A stretch of 64,000 nt of DNA from Vesta saturnalis (GCA_036346205.1 JARFJB010002138.1:229501-293500), one strand, 5' to 3'. Positions 50,845 to 61,584 are shown, counted from the first letter of the stretch. The notes: generated by a model from the sequence alone, not told the origin. Numbers and translations: made by a program.

Positions 50845-51749
50845 CCCAGCTGTATTGCGCTTGAGCTCTTCCCACATTATTGGAATCCATATAGGTTCCA
50901 TTTCCATCCTAGATTGGCTTATTGGATTTTCTGCTCGTGCGATGTATGTGGCTTCTTCGAGTTTCCAACAAGCTGTATTCTCGTCCTTTACCACTATCTG
51001 TGTGTTATCCCATAGGATGCGGTGGTTTCGTTCCAGACATGTTCGGCGATCCTTGATTTTCTGTTTCAGACGTTGTTCTTATTGTGTTCTCACTTTGAGT
51101 GGTCTACTGCTATCTCCTATGTATGCTCTGCCGCATTCGCATGGTAGGTTGTATACACAATTCTTGGAATTCTATTCTTCATTATGTGGTTTGGTTTTGG
51201 TTAGTACTCTCCTGAGCGTTCTGGTTGGTTTCAAGGCATTGCGTATCTTGCATTTGCTGCATATCCTTCGTATTTTGTCTGAGGTACCTTGTATATATGG
51301 TAGTATCGCTGTATATTTAGGTTCTTCTTTTCAGTTACCCTTTCTCTGTTTGGGTTAGGTGTTAGATAGGGTAGCCATCTTCTTTAAGTATTTTGCGATA
51401 TTTTCTTTTTCTTTCTTCACGTTCTTTCGTTTTGAGCATATTGTTTTCGCTCTATCGTACAAGAATTTTGCTACGCCTAACTTTACGCTATGGTGGTGAT
51501 TAGAGATCCTGTATACACTTGTCGGGAAAGTGTTGTCATTCCTGTGTACAAGTACATCGAGGAATGGCAGTTTTGTTCCGACCCCAATTCCATTGTGATT
51601 CTTATGGAGGGTGCACGGCTATTTAGATGATCTAGGAATTCATCTAGCTGATGCTTGCCGTGTTGCCAAACTACGAAGGTATCGTCCACGTATCTAAGCC
51701 GCATCCTTGGTTTCTCCGTGAATTCGTATATCGCTTGGTCTTCAGTCTT

Positions 51750-51813
<64 letters not shown>

Positions 51814-52756
51814 CTCACTATGGGGAACCATCGCCATCCCAAACTCTTGTTGGTAGAATTTGTCTTCTACTTGGAAATATGTAGTTCTAAAGCATATTTT
51901 CAGAAATTTCATTATTGTGTTTACCGAGAGTTTCGTTCGTTCGTCTAACGTTTCATCCTTTCCGACCTATCCCTTGTGATAGTTAGTGCCTTATCTTTGG
52001 GCACATTTGTGAATAGGCTCACGATGTCGAAGCTTACCAGTATTTCTTCGTGGTTTGGTTGGAAGTTTCTGATAGTTTCCACACAGTGCTGCGTAGTCTT
52101 TGCCATAGACTCGGTTTTCCCGATAAGGATGTGATGATGCCTAGCAGATAGTGTTTTAACGGATGACAACGTGAATTTCTCGAGCTCACAATTGATCTCA
52201 GAAGAATTCCTTCCTTATGAATCTTCCGTAGGCCATACATATGCAGAAGTTTGCTGTAGTGCGGGTAAGTCTAGTTCTCTGCCAATCGGAGAACTCCCCT
52301 TTGTTTTGCCAGCGTCTGGTATATCCGTTTTCGAGTGGAGTTTTTGATATTTGTTTGTACTTGCCCGGTTCAGTAGTTCTTGGATCTTACTGTTATCAGT
52401 CTCCATATTCATTACCACAATTCCGTTTCCTTTGTTTACCGGGGAATTTTGATCGATACGTCATTCTTAAGGGTAATGGCGCTCTCCTTTCTAGGTTAGA
52501 GATGTTAGGTTTACTTCGTCTAGATGAACCTAAGACTGATCTAACCTTACTTTTGTATTCTTCGGTTTCTTCAGGGTCTAGTTTCAAAGCTGTTTCTTGA
52601 ACTGCGATTATTAAATCTTCTTTCGGAATATAATGTTATCGCATAGTTCAAGCCTTTGTCCAGAACCTTCATTTCGATCTCGTTCAACTGTCGTTTAGAG
52701 ATGTTTATGGCAGTGTTTTGCGATTGGTGTTGGTTGGTTCTTTTTCTTTTCTCCAT
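50845..52756 (-). pseudogene. Penelope-like RT-GIY-YIG protein, broken
   Basis: In order on the minus strand: QNTAINISKRQLNEIEMKVL (52570-52756), RKVRSVLGSSRRSKPNIS, YGLRKIHKEGILLRSIVSSR (~52170-52240), the RT block EEILVSFDIVSLFTNVPKDK (~52000-52070), motif B region partly replaced by (TA)n at 51752-51812, LRYVDDTFVVWQHGKHQLDE (motif C YVDD at 51681-51692), RITMELGSEQN, then a linker and the GIY-YIG domain NCVYNLPCECGRAYIGDSSR with PLKVRTQ (~51080-51170). The C-terminus has MEMEPIWIPIM. Stops and shifts throughout. The order RT then GIY-YIG is diagnostic for endonuclease-bearing Penelope elements. Confidence 0.85.
51752..51812. repeat. (TA)n microsatellite inside RT motif B
   Basis: About 30 TA repeats exactly where the family protein has ANIYMEDFE; the coding ATATATATG core is the likely seed. 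Confidence 0.95.
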
Positions 52757-52836
52757 CTAACCTAAACAGGGAAAAGGTAACTGAAAAGAAGAACCTAAAT
52801 GTATATCGATAATACTATATATACAAAATTTCCAAG

Positions 52837-53103
52837 AATTGTGTATACAACCTATCATGCGAATGCAGCAGAGCATACATAGGAGAGAGCAGTAGACCAC
52901 TCAAAATGAGAACTCAGGAACATAAGAACAACGTCCGCAAGGGCGAAACGGAAAGGTCAAGAATCGCCGAACTGGTCTGGAACAAAGACCACCGCATCCA
53001 ATGGGATAACATACAGACAGTGCCAAAGGACGAGAATACAACAATGCTTAGAATGCTTATGCAATACACCTGCGCCATAGGTTACGGCACAACATTGCAA
53101 TAA
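52837..53103 (+). pseudogene. Penelope GIY-YIG endonuclease fragment, plus copy
   Basis: Open frame with NCVYNLSCECSRAYIGESSR, MRTQEHKNNVRKGETERSRI, AELVWNKDHRIQWDN and MLMQYTCAIGYGTTLQ, stop at 53103. It is better preserved than the minus-strand version, with an intact ESSRPLK...EHK core and AELVWN..H. A deletion just upstream removes the RT-endonuclease linker, and the reverse transcriptase is absent. The frame is continuous from 52837 to the stop. Confidence 0.8.
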
Positions 53104-53133
53104 ACTACTGCCAAATCTAAAAATATATATTGA

Positions 53134-53204
53134 TTACACAGTGGCTCAGCGGTAAAAGTGTCAGACTTGTAAGTGAAAGGTACCAAGTTACAATCTGAGA
53201 GTAG
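53134..53204 (+). ncRNA. tRNA-like stretch in Penelope 3' region, plus copy
   Basis: GTGGCTCAGCGGTAAAAGTG holds the A-box match, GTCAGACTTGTAAGTGAAAG the anticodon-arm region (CAGACTTGTAA resembles tRNA-Thr(TGT)), and AAGTTACAATCTG a degraded B box. Homologous to 50652-50725. Confidence 0.45.
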
Positions 53205-53276
53205 ACAAGTGCTTGGGAAAAATCATATCATATGAATTCTATTGAAGTGCGAAAATACTCCTTGTCAGGACTAAGC

Positions 53277-53308
53277 CTGATGACGAAAGCAGAGTCCGCT
53301 TCTGAAAC
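53277..53308 (+). ncRNA. Hammerhead-ribozyme-like core, plus copy
   Basis: CTGATGA (53277-53283), stem/loop GAAAGC-AGAGTCC-GCTTCT, then GAAAC (53304-53308). The stem is weaker than in the minus copy by one or two mismatches. Confidence 0.45.
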
Positions 53309-53404
53309 ATCGCGGTAAAAAGCAAAACTGTGGAAATATTCCTATCAACTTAACTAACAAGAAACCACAGTTACAAAACACTTATAATACAGAAATACAC
53401 TATT

Positions 53405-53700
53405 AAGATTCAGCGTTTTGGACCTATAAAATCATCGTGCCGGTACTTTGGGTAATCAGCAATTGGTCATTTCGCGCTTTGGTCATTATTGGCGTAATGG
53501 CCTAACAATAAAATTCAGCAGAATGGACGCATTCGGTGGAATAGTCTTCGACGTTTTGGTCACATTCGCCGTAATGGTTCAATACTGAAATTCGGTGGAA
53601 TGGGCGCGATTGGTGCTTTGGTTATGTTTGGCATTTTGGACCATTAAAATATAGATTCAGCTTTTGGGAATTCGGTGGAGTGTCCTAGACTCGTAAGAAC
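53405..53700. repeat. Inverted copy of the 38914-40110 repeat
   Basis: The reverse complement shows GAATGTGACCAAAACGTCGA, CCATTCCACCGAAT, GACCAAAGCGCGAAATGACC, in the same order as 39930-40080. It lies directly downstream of the Penelope element. Confidence 0.7.
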
Positions 53701-53782
53701 CATGTTGGCAAACGGTGCTTTTTGAAATGATGAATTTGTCTATAACTCATAGAACCTTACTGTTCGAGACTTAAACCTCGAT

Positions 53783-53784
<2 letters not shown>

Positions 53785-53855
<71 letters not shown>
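53785..53855. repeat. (TA)n microsatellite
   Basis: About 35 TA repeats before the left end of the mariner-type element. Confidence 0.97.
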
Positions 53856-53860
<5 letters not shown>

Positions 53861-56371
53861 CTTTCCACGGTAGGCGTTCGTTAGAAGTTTATGTGGTTAG
53901 AAACAATTTAGAAATCTGAATTTTGGACTTAAGGGTTATTTAAGATTCTCTTTCATTCTAAAATATTTTCAAGGTCATGGTACTTCCGGTTATACCGGAA
54001 GTCGCCACACAAATTTTGAAAGATGTAACCCTATTTTCAACACTGCTTGTCTTACTTATTTTTGACTGATAGAAAGTGCTTCTGGAGTAGACAGAAGCAT
54101 AAGAACTATACTTTTGAAATACTCATTGACAATTGATTTATTGCATACATGGTGTTCAAAATTTGATGAACTATTAAACAATTTTCAATGTTGAAAAACT
54201 TTGTTAATTCAAATGTTTTCAAAATAAAATGAACTTAATTCAAACTACACAAATTCTATTTTATTAAAACAATGAAATAAAACAAGAAGATAACAAAATT
54301 GAGAGCATAATAACAAATGAAAACATAAAACAATTATTTGAACATAACTAGAAGAAAAGTGATAAAAAAATAAAATGAATCATTACAAATGTTCCACATG
54401 ACCGCCAATTTGATTTAAGCATTTTATAACTCTATCGTATACTCCTTGCGAAATAGATCGCCGAATTTCGTGTGGACACATACTATTGAATGCATTGTGA
54501 ACACGATTTAGCAATTCCTTTGTAGTTTGAGCTGGCCTAGAGTACACTAATTCTTTTATACGACCCCAGAGGTAAAAGTCCAGGGCGTCAAATCGTGATC
54601 TCGGTGGCCAAGGTACTTGGGCCAATCCACCGATCTTCAAACATCAATGTCAACTGTTGGTGTACAGCTATAGTGGAATGTGCGGTAGCACCATCCAGCT
54701 GATACCAACTGTTTGCCCTGTCACATGCAAGTAGAGTATTTAGAAAATCCATAACAAATCCACGGAGAATTTCAGGATATCTCGCCCCATTCAAATTTTC
54801 ATCGTACACTTGATATGCCACTCTATTATCCATAACTAAAAAAAACGTTAAAACTAAATTGGAAGTGGTGATTACGTTCTCTTGTTACATGAGGATTATC
54901 TTGTGCCCAGTAGTGATTATTTCGGCGATAGAAAATTCCTTCTCTACTGAATTTTGATTCATCGGTCCAAATAATGTTGTGAAGAAATCTCGGATATTCG
55001 GTGATTTGTACAAGAATAAATTCACAAAGTTAACTCGTCGTGCCTGATCACCAAGATGTAATCCTTGCACAGTTATTACCGAAAAGGATGCATTTTATAC
55101 TTCTTTAATATTCTGTGGATTGATGTTTGTGAAATATCCAAATCCAGTGCAGCTGCTGTAATTGAAGTTCGTGGATAAGCGTGAAAATAAGCTAACACGT
55201 TCACCTCGTTAACTTCATTATCTATTACTGGCTTTAAATGCGTTCGGGTTGCCCTTATACTTCCAGTTGCAATAAATCGAGCTTCAATTCTTGCAAATTT
55301 TCCAGGTGTCATTAATGGTAGGTGTGGATACCGTTCGTTAAACAACCTGCATGTTTGCCTAAATTATAAACAGTACTTAAAAAATACTTAAAAATTACAA
55401 AATCACTTAAATTGACTGATTTGACATTAAATCAACAACAATGTTTTAATGCGTGTCAAAACCAAGGCTCACTAGATTGCAGTTTTGGAATTTTATTGGC
55501 TTTATAAAAATACGGAGTTATACGAGTTATAAAATGCTTAAATCAAATTGGCGGTCATGTGGAACATTTGTAATGATTCATTTTATCTTTTTATCACTTT
55601 TCTTCTAGTTATGTTCAAATAATTGTTTTATGTTTTTCATTTGTTATTATGCTCTCAATTTTGTTATCTTCTTGTTTTATTTCATTGTTTTAATAAAATA
55701 GAATTTGTGTAGTTTGAATTAAGTTCATTTTATTTTGAAAAACCTTTCAGTTTCTGTCAAAATCACATTAAAGTAGAAAATATTAATTAACAGGAAAATT
55801 GTCGATAATAGGTATAGGTAATGTTATAGCCAAACGATGCATAACTAAATGCTGCATCTATTCATCCAATAATATACAGGGTGTCACATTTGAATTAACA
55901 AAGTTTTTCAATTTGAAAATTGTTTAATAGTTCATCAAATTTTGAACACCATGTATGCAATAAATCAATTGTCAATGAGCATTTCAAAAGTGTAGTTCTT
56001 ATGCTTCTGTCTACTCCAGAAGCACTTTCCATCAGTCAAAAATAAGTAAGACAAGCAGTGTTGAAAATAGGGTTACATCTTTCAAAATTTTGAAAAATCA
56101 AGATATCTAAGAAACAGTTGAAAAAGGTATAGGAAACCCTTATAAGACTTATCCTAAAATTTTGTCAAGAATCCAAAATAAAATAATATATAGGGTGTTC
56201 CATTTAAAATAAGGAAGTTAGTGGCGACTTCCGGTATAACCGGAAGTAACATGACCTTGAAAATATTTTAGAATGAAAGAGAATCTTAGATAACCCGTAA
56301 GTCCAAAAATTCAGATTTCTAAATTTTTTCTAACCACATAAACTTCTAACGAACGCCTACCGTGGAAAACC

Positions 56372-56374
<3 letters not shown>
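53856..56374 (-). mobile_element. Mariner-type element with very long inverted arms
   Basis: Left end TAGGGCTTTCCACGGTAGGC, right end (reverse complement) CAGGGTTTTCCACGGTAGGC; TA outside both. Inverted similarity covers about 53856-54430 and 55525-56374, with extra sequence in the right arm (about 55740-55880, including a TACAGGGTGTCACATTT). The arms include a duplicate of the 3' end of the transposase (GGCGGTCATGTGGAACATTT). (TA)n flanks both ends. Confidence 0.86.
54383..55345 (-). pseudogene. Mariner-type transposase, frameshifted
   Basis: On the minus strand 55076-55345 gives the HTH part (MTPGKFARIEARFIATGSIR, LDISQTSIHRILKKYKMHPF); 54885-55070 gives NIRDFFTTLFGPMNQNSVEK, the segment where the first Asp (TDE-type, here out of frame) lies; 54588-54833 gives VAYQVYDENLNGARYPEILR and WYQLDGATAHSTIAVHQQL (second Asp, ~54690); 54383-54640 gives WPPRSRFDALDFYLWGRIKE (third Asp region, RSRFDALDF for RSPDLTPLDF) and CLNQIGGHVEHL at the C-terminus. 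Frameshifts only; the sequence is otherwise fairly complete. Confidence 0.84.

Positions 56375-56451
<77 letters not shown>
56375..56451. repeat. (TA)n microsatellite
   Basis: About 38 TA repeats after the right end of the mariner-type element. Confidence 0.97.
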
Positions 56452-56453
<2 letters not shown>

Positions 56454-57481
56454 AAAACATTATGGAATTATATTTGAAACATTAGTGCTATTAATTATGG
56501 AATTCCACGAGGTAGCTTAAAGAGTATTTTTAATTTTTCGGCCATTTTTTTCGTATTTAAAGTGAGAAACTTTTCGAGTCGCCAGACTCAAATCTTTTCT
56601 TATTACAGACACGTCACGATTCCTAAAATTTACGTATCTAATGGACCATTTGAGTTCGGTTCAAAATTAAAGATCGAGTATAGAATGATATAATAAGCTT
56701 GATACAACTAAGTAAGTAACTCTAATCCAGATCTATTATTCTTGATTTAAAATTATAAAAGTAATTGTAAGTGTATAGAATAAATTAAAATGAAGGTTAA
56801 TTAATTAATTATGAATCAGAACTTTTTCCCTTTGTCAATATTAAAACAAAAATCTATTCGATTTAAATAAACGATCAGAAATTCAGTTTGTAAAAATATT
56901 TAACCGCAAGCGTGCGATACCGACTGATAACTAAATGCTTCAATTTATATAATAGTAACGCAATTAAATTAATGGCCATTTAATGTTACGACCCACCTAA
57001 TTGAATGTCACTTTAATTATTTACATTTTTTTTAATAACCATTCCAGCTTGTATCTTCACTTTTCTTTTATACGTGAAAGTGTTACCATTTCCTGAAGCG
57101 TATATAATTATAGATATGAGCACGATCGAATGATTATGCGATTTCTTCATATTTCCGCCAATTGAAATTTGAAAATATAATTTAATTTGAACAAGAGCGT
57201 TCGTGGGTTTTTAAAAGCCAGTCTTACGAATGTTGTTTTGTGGGTAAGAGAGTGGGGCTTTCTCTGTATAGTAAAGGATATACCAGATTTGAATAGAAGC
57301 TTCATAACAAAACTACACAGTTGGGCACCAAGTTTTAAACAACAACACCTGTACCACTTCCTTCTGACTTACTTAAAATCGGTCCTACAAAAAATTTTGC
57401 GTAGAGGTGAGTGCACTTTTCAATTCATTGTTATTTACAAGCATGTAAATGTCAAAACGGCTAAAAAGTCACGCGCGCAAA
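56452..57481. other. No recognisable gene
   Basis: AT-rich; the plus-strand frame 57187-57528 has no known motif and runs into a poly-T tract. Confidence 0.45.
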
Positions 57482-57505
57482 TTTTTTTTTTTTTTTTTGA
57501 TAACA

Positions 57506-57815
57506 ACCGAGCTGGTAGTGTAGTGTGACACGATCTGCTTAGCATTAGGTAATGGGTTCGATTCGTTACCGTCTACCTTGTATGAGGTTTTTCAGTTTCT
57601 ATACACATGTAGCGCATGGTCACTGGTATATGCACACCATGTGCGGCTACTTAGAATGCTTAGTATTTTTCAGAACCTAACTGTTCCTTCCGATCCTATC
57701 CTGACCACACTATCCTTAATCCCACCATGCATATATATGTAACGTATGTATGTATGCTAATCCATGATTGTGGCTGAAGGACTAAAGCTCGAGATTTAGA
57801 ATGAAATACGTTGAC
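57506..57815 (+). mobile_element. tRNA-derived SINE
   Basis: The head ACCGAGCTGGTAGTGTAG matches an RNA polymerase III A box, and GGTTCGATTCG at 57555-57565 a B box. A ~230-bp body follows. The copy is flanked by a direct repeat made of a T-run plus GATAACA (57482-57505 and 57816-57840), as expected for target duplications. About 310 bp long, typical for a SINE. Confidence 0.78.
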
Positions 57816-58104
57816 TTTTTTTTTTTTTTTTTTGATAACACTGACGTTTCTGTTAAATTCTAATTATAATATGTGGCAACAGTAACAGTTGATAAGTTTG
57901 TTTGTTTTGTTTTAATTAGCGTAGCACTTTTGATAAAACTTAATAAAATTAACTCAAATCCCATTTACTGGTTAGTCGTGATTTTCTGTATAGCGTGCTG
58001 TAATTTCTCAAAATTGTCATAAATTTTTATTATAGGTAAATAGTAGTCAATCGTTTTATAAATATTGAATGAAGTGATTTATAATTCCTTTTTCTCATTT
58101 TTAG

Positions 58105-58139
58105 AATGGCAGTCGATTGGGGATATAGTACTAAAAACG
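58105..58139 (+). CDS. First coding exon of a probable alpha-carbonic anhydrase
   Basis: A 35-bp exon: polypyrimidine tract and TTTTTAG acceptor (AG 58103-58104), A, then ATG at 58106 coding MAVDWGYSTKN, with the first base of the next codon before a GGTAAGT donor (GT 58140-58141). The next codon would start with G, so Gly fits, giving WGYSTKNG, the start of cytosolic alpha-carbonic anhydrases (HWGY..xNGP). Those enzymes hydrate CO2 reversibly with zinc held by three His, which would be encoded by later exons outside the window. An upstream non-coding exon is implied. No other exon of the gene was found to 64000, so the first coding intron would exceed 5.8 kb. Short length is the main reason for doubt. 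Confidence 0.6.
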
Positions 58140-58141
58140 GT

Positions 58142-59366
58142 AAGTCATTTTTTATTTACGCTCCCTTTAATAGTAATTAATTAAAATCAAAAATTGCAAT
58201 TGTCTAAATTAAATACATCCGTCTGCTTATTAAACCAATATTAGAGTTATGGTTAAAAATATGTTTGTTAGTCCGTTTTCATGGCAATTTTACCACAATT
58301 GTTTACAAATGAATCACGTGTCTTGTCGACCTTGAAACTTCTTTCAATTTTTAACCTTATCTATGCATATGTTAGCCTTTATCATAATGCATTAATGTGT
58401 TTTTATTAGAAGATGCGTTGATACATTTGCAAAGCACAGTGATCTATCAAACATTATACTATGATTAAACCAAAGTCCCGAAAGCAAAGCTACGAAAGTG
58501 TTAGGCACTGATTACTAATTTATTTTTATTATAAAAACCCAGTATATAAAATGCGCAATAAAATACAATTCCACGAACAAACGCATGGGTGGAATAAAAT
58601 AATAAATTAAAATCATGGAAAGTTAGATTGTAGGAGTAAAAATCACTAATTGAAGATATTACGTAGATGTATGAAATAATCTTTTAATGTTGTAACAGCA
58701 AACCCATTAAAACACTCAAACGCGCTGTTTTCTTCAATTTCATCATAGCCATAGAACATATAACATGCTCATTAGCTTAATTTAACAAATGTTGATGAAA
58801 ACTTAAAGCGGTAATACAATGGTAAAACTGTTAACTAACGGTTTCTGCAAGCACCCTTTTCTTACAGGGTTGCTCATTAGTGCGTCAAAGTGCGATATCC
58901 ACTGGCTCGCCAACTTTGTCGAGCGCCGTCGTGCAAAATCATAAAGTGCGCTTGTTATAAAATAGTCAAATTTTTTTCAAATTAAAATCATACGAATACT
59001 TACCCAAATGATCAAAATTGTTAATAGAAATGAATTAACATGGGTTGTTAGATAATGGATAAAATTATTTTTAAAATAACATTATACAGTAATTTTAGGT
59101 TTTAAAATAGTTATTTTTGTAGCTAGTGCGCGAAATGCTACTTTGGTGATCGAGAATTGAAGTTTTAACGAGTTAAAAAATAGTCGAGATCACCAAAGTA
59201 GTTCGCACGTGTTACAAACAAAATTTTTCTACAACTATCAAAATATGTATATCCCTTAAAATTGTTTTAAATATTTTTTCTTGAATTTTTGCTTCATTGG
59301 GGACCACAAAAGTTAAAATACAATACTCATAGAGTTTACATGCAGTGCACGTAATATGTAAGTAGA
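58142..59366. other. Probable intron sequence with a small inverted repeat
   Basis: AT-rich. At 59125-59212 GTGCGCGAAATGCTACTTTG and the reverse complement of CAAAGTAGTTCGCAC form an inverted repeat with ~22-bp arms around TGATC. No coding sequence. Confidence 0.45.
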
Positions 59367-60272
59367 AGTGCACCTTCGCCATCTTGGATTTTCTGGGAAA
59401 ACCCACCTTTCACTTTTTATGTGCCCACGTGACGTTTTTTCATGGTTTCTTTTCGGAGGCCTTTTCTACCCTAATTTTTACACCTACTGTGAGACCGTAT
59501 TTTCAACCCTTTTTATCCTTAATTATTTTTACTTGCGCACGTGTAGGACTTTTTTCACCCTATTTTATGACAGTTTACGTATAGGACGCGTATTTTCTAC
59601 CCTATGGTATTTTTCGAGGACAACCCTAATTAGAGCCTTTTTGTACTTGCTCACGTGAGTCGGTCTTGGTGTTTGTATGGATTAGCAAACACGCATACAA
59701 TGTTGGAAATTGCATAATTAATAAGATATTAGTTGTTTAAATACAACATTTTCTCGTATAGGTAAAAGATCGATAGGATCGATAATTTAATAATAATATC
59801 TTATTAATTATGCAATGTCCAACATTGTATGCGTGCGTTTAACTCAGCACTACTTTAATACAACCAAAGGACATTAATTAGATGACCATCAAAAATAACC
59901 CTAAGACCAAGTCCAAGTCCAAGACCAATCCAAGACCAGCTCCAGGTCCAGCCCAGCACCAAGATCTCGACCCTCACGTAAGCAAGTACAAAATGCTCTA
60001 ATTAGGGTTGATCCTCGAAAAGAAACCATAGGGTAGAAAATACGCGTCCTATACGTGAGATGTCATAAAATAGTGAAAAACACGTCTAACGTGCAAGTAA
60101 AAAATAACTATGGATAAAAAGGGTTGAAAATACGGTCTCACGTAGGTGTTTAAAAATTAGGGTTGAAAAGGCCTCGAAAAGAAACCATAGAGTGAAAAAT
60201 GCGTCCACGTGGGCATATAAAAAGTGAAAGATGGGTTTTCCCAGAAAATCCAAGATGGCGGCAAGGTGCTCT
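59367..60272. mobile_element. Foldback element, second copy
   Basis: Outer ends GCACCTTCGCCATCTTGG and, inverted, GCACCTTGCCGCCATCTTGG. The arms (59367-59690 and 59985-60272) contain CTTTCACTTTTTA, CCCACGTG, GGACGCGTATTTTCTACC and CCCTATGGTTTCTTTTCG, shared with the element at 8893-10959. The centre holds a second inverted repeat (ACGCATACAATGTTGGA and AATATCTTATTAATTATGCA at 59690-59735 and 59795-59840) and a CCAAGTCCAAGACC minisatellite (59905-59975). Shorter and more diverged than the first copy. Confidence 0.82.
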
Positions 60273-61426
60273 CTATGTATTTCACACTCTTTCCCGCACG
60301 TTGTTATGGTAACGTAGGAAAATAAAAAAGTATCATTTCGCATATTGTTATTAATGCGTGAACCTCGTCATTTTTGACGTTTGTAGAAAAATGTTGTTCA
60401 TAAATGCAAAATTTTAAACAAAATTATTGGAACATTGAACATATTTTAACAGCATTGGACTCCACGCGCTTTGTTTTTGAAAATTGTTGTATTAATGTTT
60501 TAATCTCTAACTCTTGAATTAAAGTAGACTCGATTGAAATGATGGCAATGCCAATCGTTCTTGTACCATAGTAGAATGTGATATAGTTTTAATGACTGTT
60601 AATTTGAAAACGATCTTTCCGCTGTGGCTATGGACACTGGCATTGTCAATAAAATTAGTAACGCCACAAAAATGTTTGGGCAAGAATAATGTAAATTATT
60701 GGTTACAATGTAATTTAGGGTAGTAATTGGCTAATAAGTGATACTTTTCCCAAAATTCTGCAAAACTGCAATTCTTGCATAAGTTTATATCAAATTAATT
60801 TCCATTTTATCACTTAATATACCAGTAGAACACCCACACTTAAACTTTAACTTTTGACCTTGGGACACCTTGGTCGCCATTTTTTTTACCATGACGCCCA
60901 CTTGGGGTCGTATTTTTGCTGCGAAATTTGAATTTGTGTTCTAATAAAGGGTTCTAGTCTTGTAAGGCTGTTATAGTAACCTGTTCGTGGGGTTCGCTCT
61001 TGCTATTAAAATTGCATTCTAATAATGGGAAGTATAATTAATAGATAAGACATGTAAAGACGATGTGTTTTTCATAATAAACAGACATTATTTAATCTGA
61101 TTATTATTATTAATATTTATTAGGGCCGGTTTTGATTTTTAGCAGATATTTCAAGGATATAAAAACCCCAGCGTTGACCTGAAACATATCGATTATCCTC
61201 TATGCAGTTTTAAGTGTTAGCTCAAATTTTGAGTATAATTACTATCTGAGTTTAAAACGCAATTCTAGTAAAGATAACTGTTTTACAAGATGATTTTCGT
61301 AATGTTGTTTATTACAAAGAGGCTGCATAATTGTTATTAAAACTATTACGTTTCTTTTAATTTTCATTTGAGGATTGTGACCTTTTAACTATACGAAAAT
61401 TTATGTATACATATTTTGTATTACTA
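60273..61426. other. No recognisable gene
   Basis: AT-rich sequence between the foldback element and the satellite. No exon, inverted repeat or RNA gene supported. Confidence 0.45.
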
Positions 61427-61510
61427 TAAGTTTTTGTTATGAACGAATAAGTTCAAAGGTAAATATGTAATTAAAATTATTTAATTTTATTAAATACATA
61501 AATAAAAGTT

Positions 61511-61584
61511 TACCTCGAGTAGGATTTGAACCTACGACCTGTACTTTGCTAGAGTACCGCGCTAACCAACTGCGCCACCAAGGT
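61511..61584 (-). tRNA. tRNA-like unit 1, anticodon AGC
   Basis: 74 nt. The acceptor stem ACCTTGG pairs with TCGAGGT with two G-U pairs; D arm GCGC..GCGC; anticodon stem GTACT/AGTAC with loop CTAGCAA; T arm around GGTTCAAATCC. A box TGGCGCAGTTGG. A TTTT terminator follows within ~6 bases. The cloverleaf is complete; AGC would read Ala, but the Ala G3:U70 signature is absent. Confidence 0.55.

Larger units (their letters stand above)
50500..53355 (-). mobile_element. Penelope-like element, two opposed copies
   Basis: A longer minus-strand copy (about 52790 to 50500) meets a shorter plus-strand copy (about 52756-53355) head to head. Their 3' regions form an inverted repeat: tRNA-like stretch, TCAAGTGCTTGGGAAAAAT, CATATGAATTC, TCAGGACTAAGCCTGATGAC, then AAACTGTGGAAATA and ATCAACTTAA. 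Both include GIY-YIG endonuclease coding; only the minus copy has reverse transcriptase. Such inverted or tandem partial copies are characteristic of Penelope elements. Confidence 0.85.

Noticed and set aside
57187..57528. 113-codon open frame
   Set aside because: Ends in a poly-T run translated as Phe; no domain or homology recognised.
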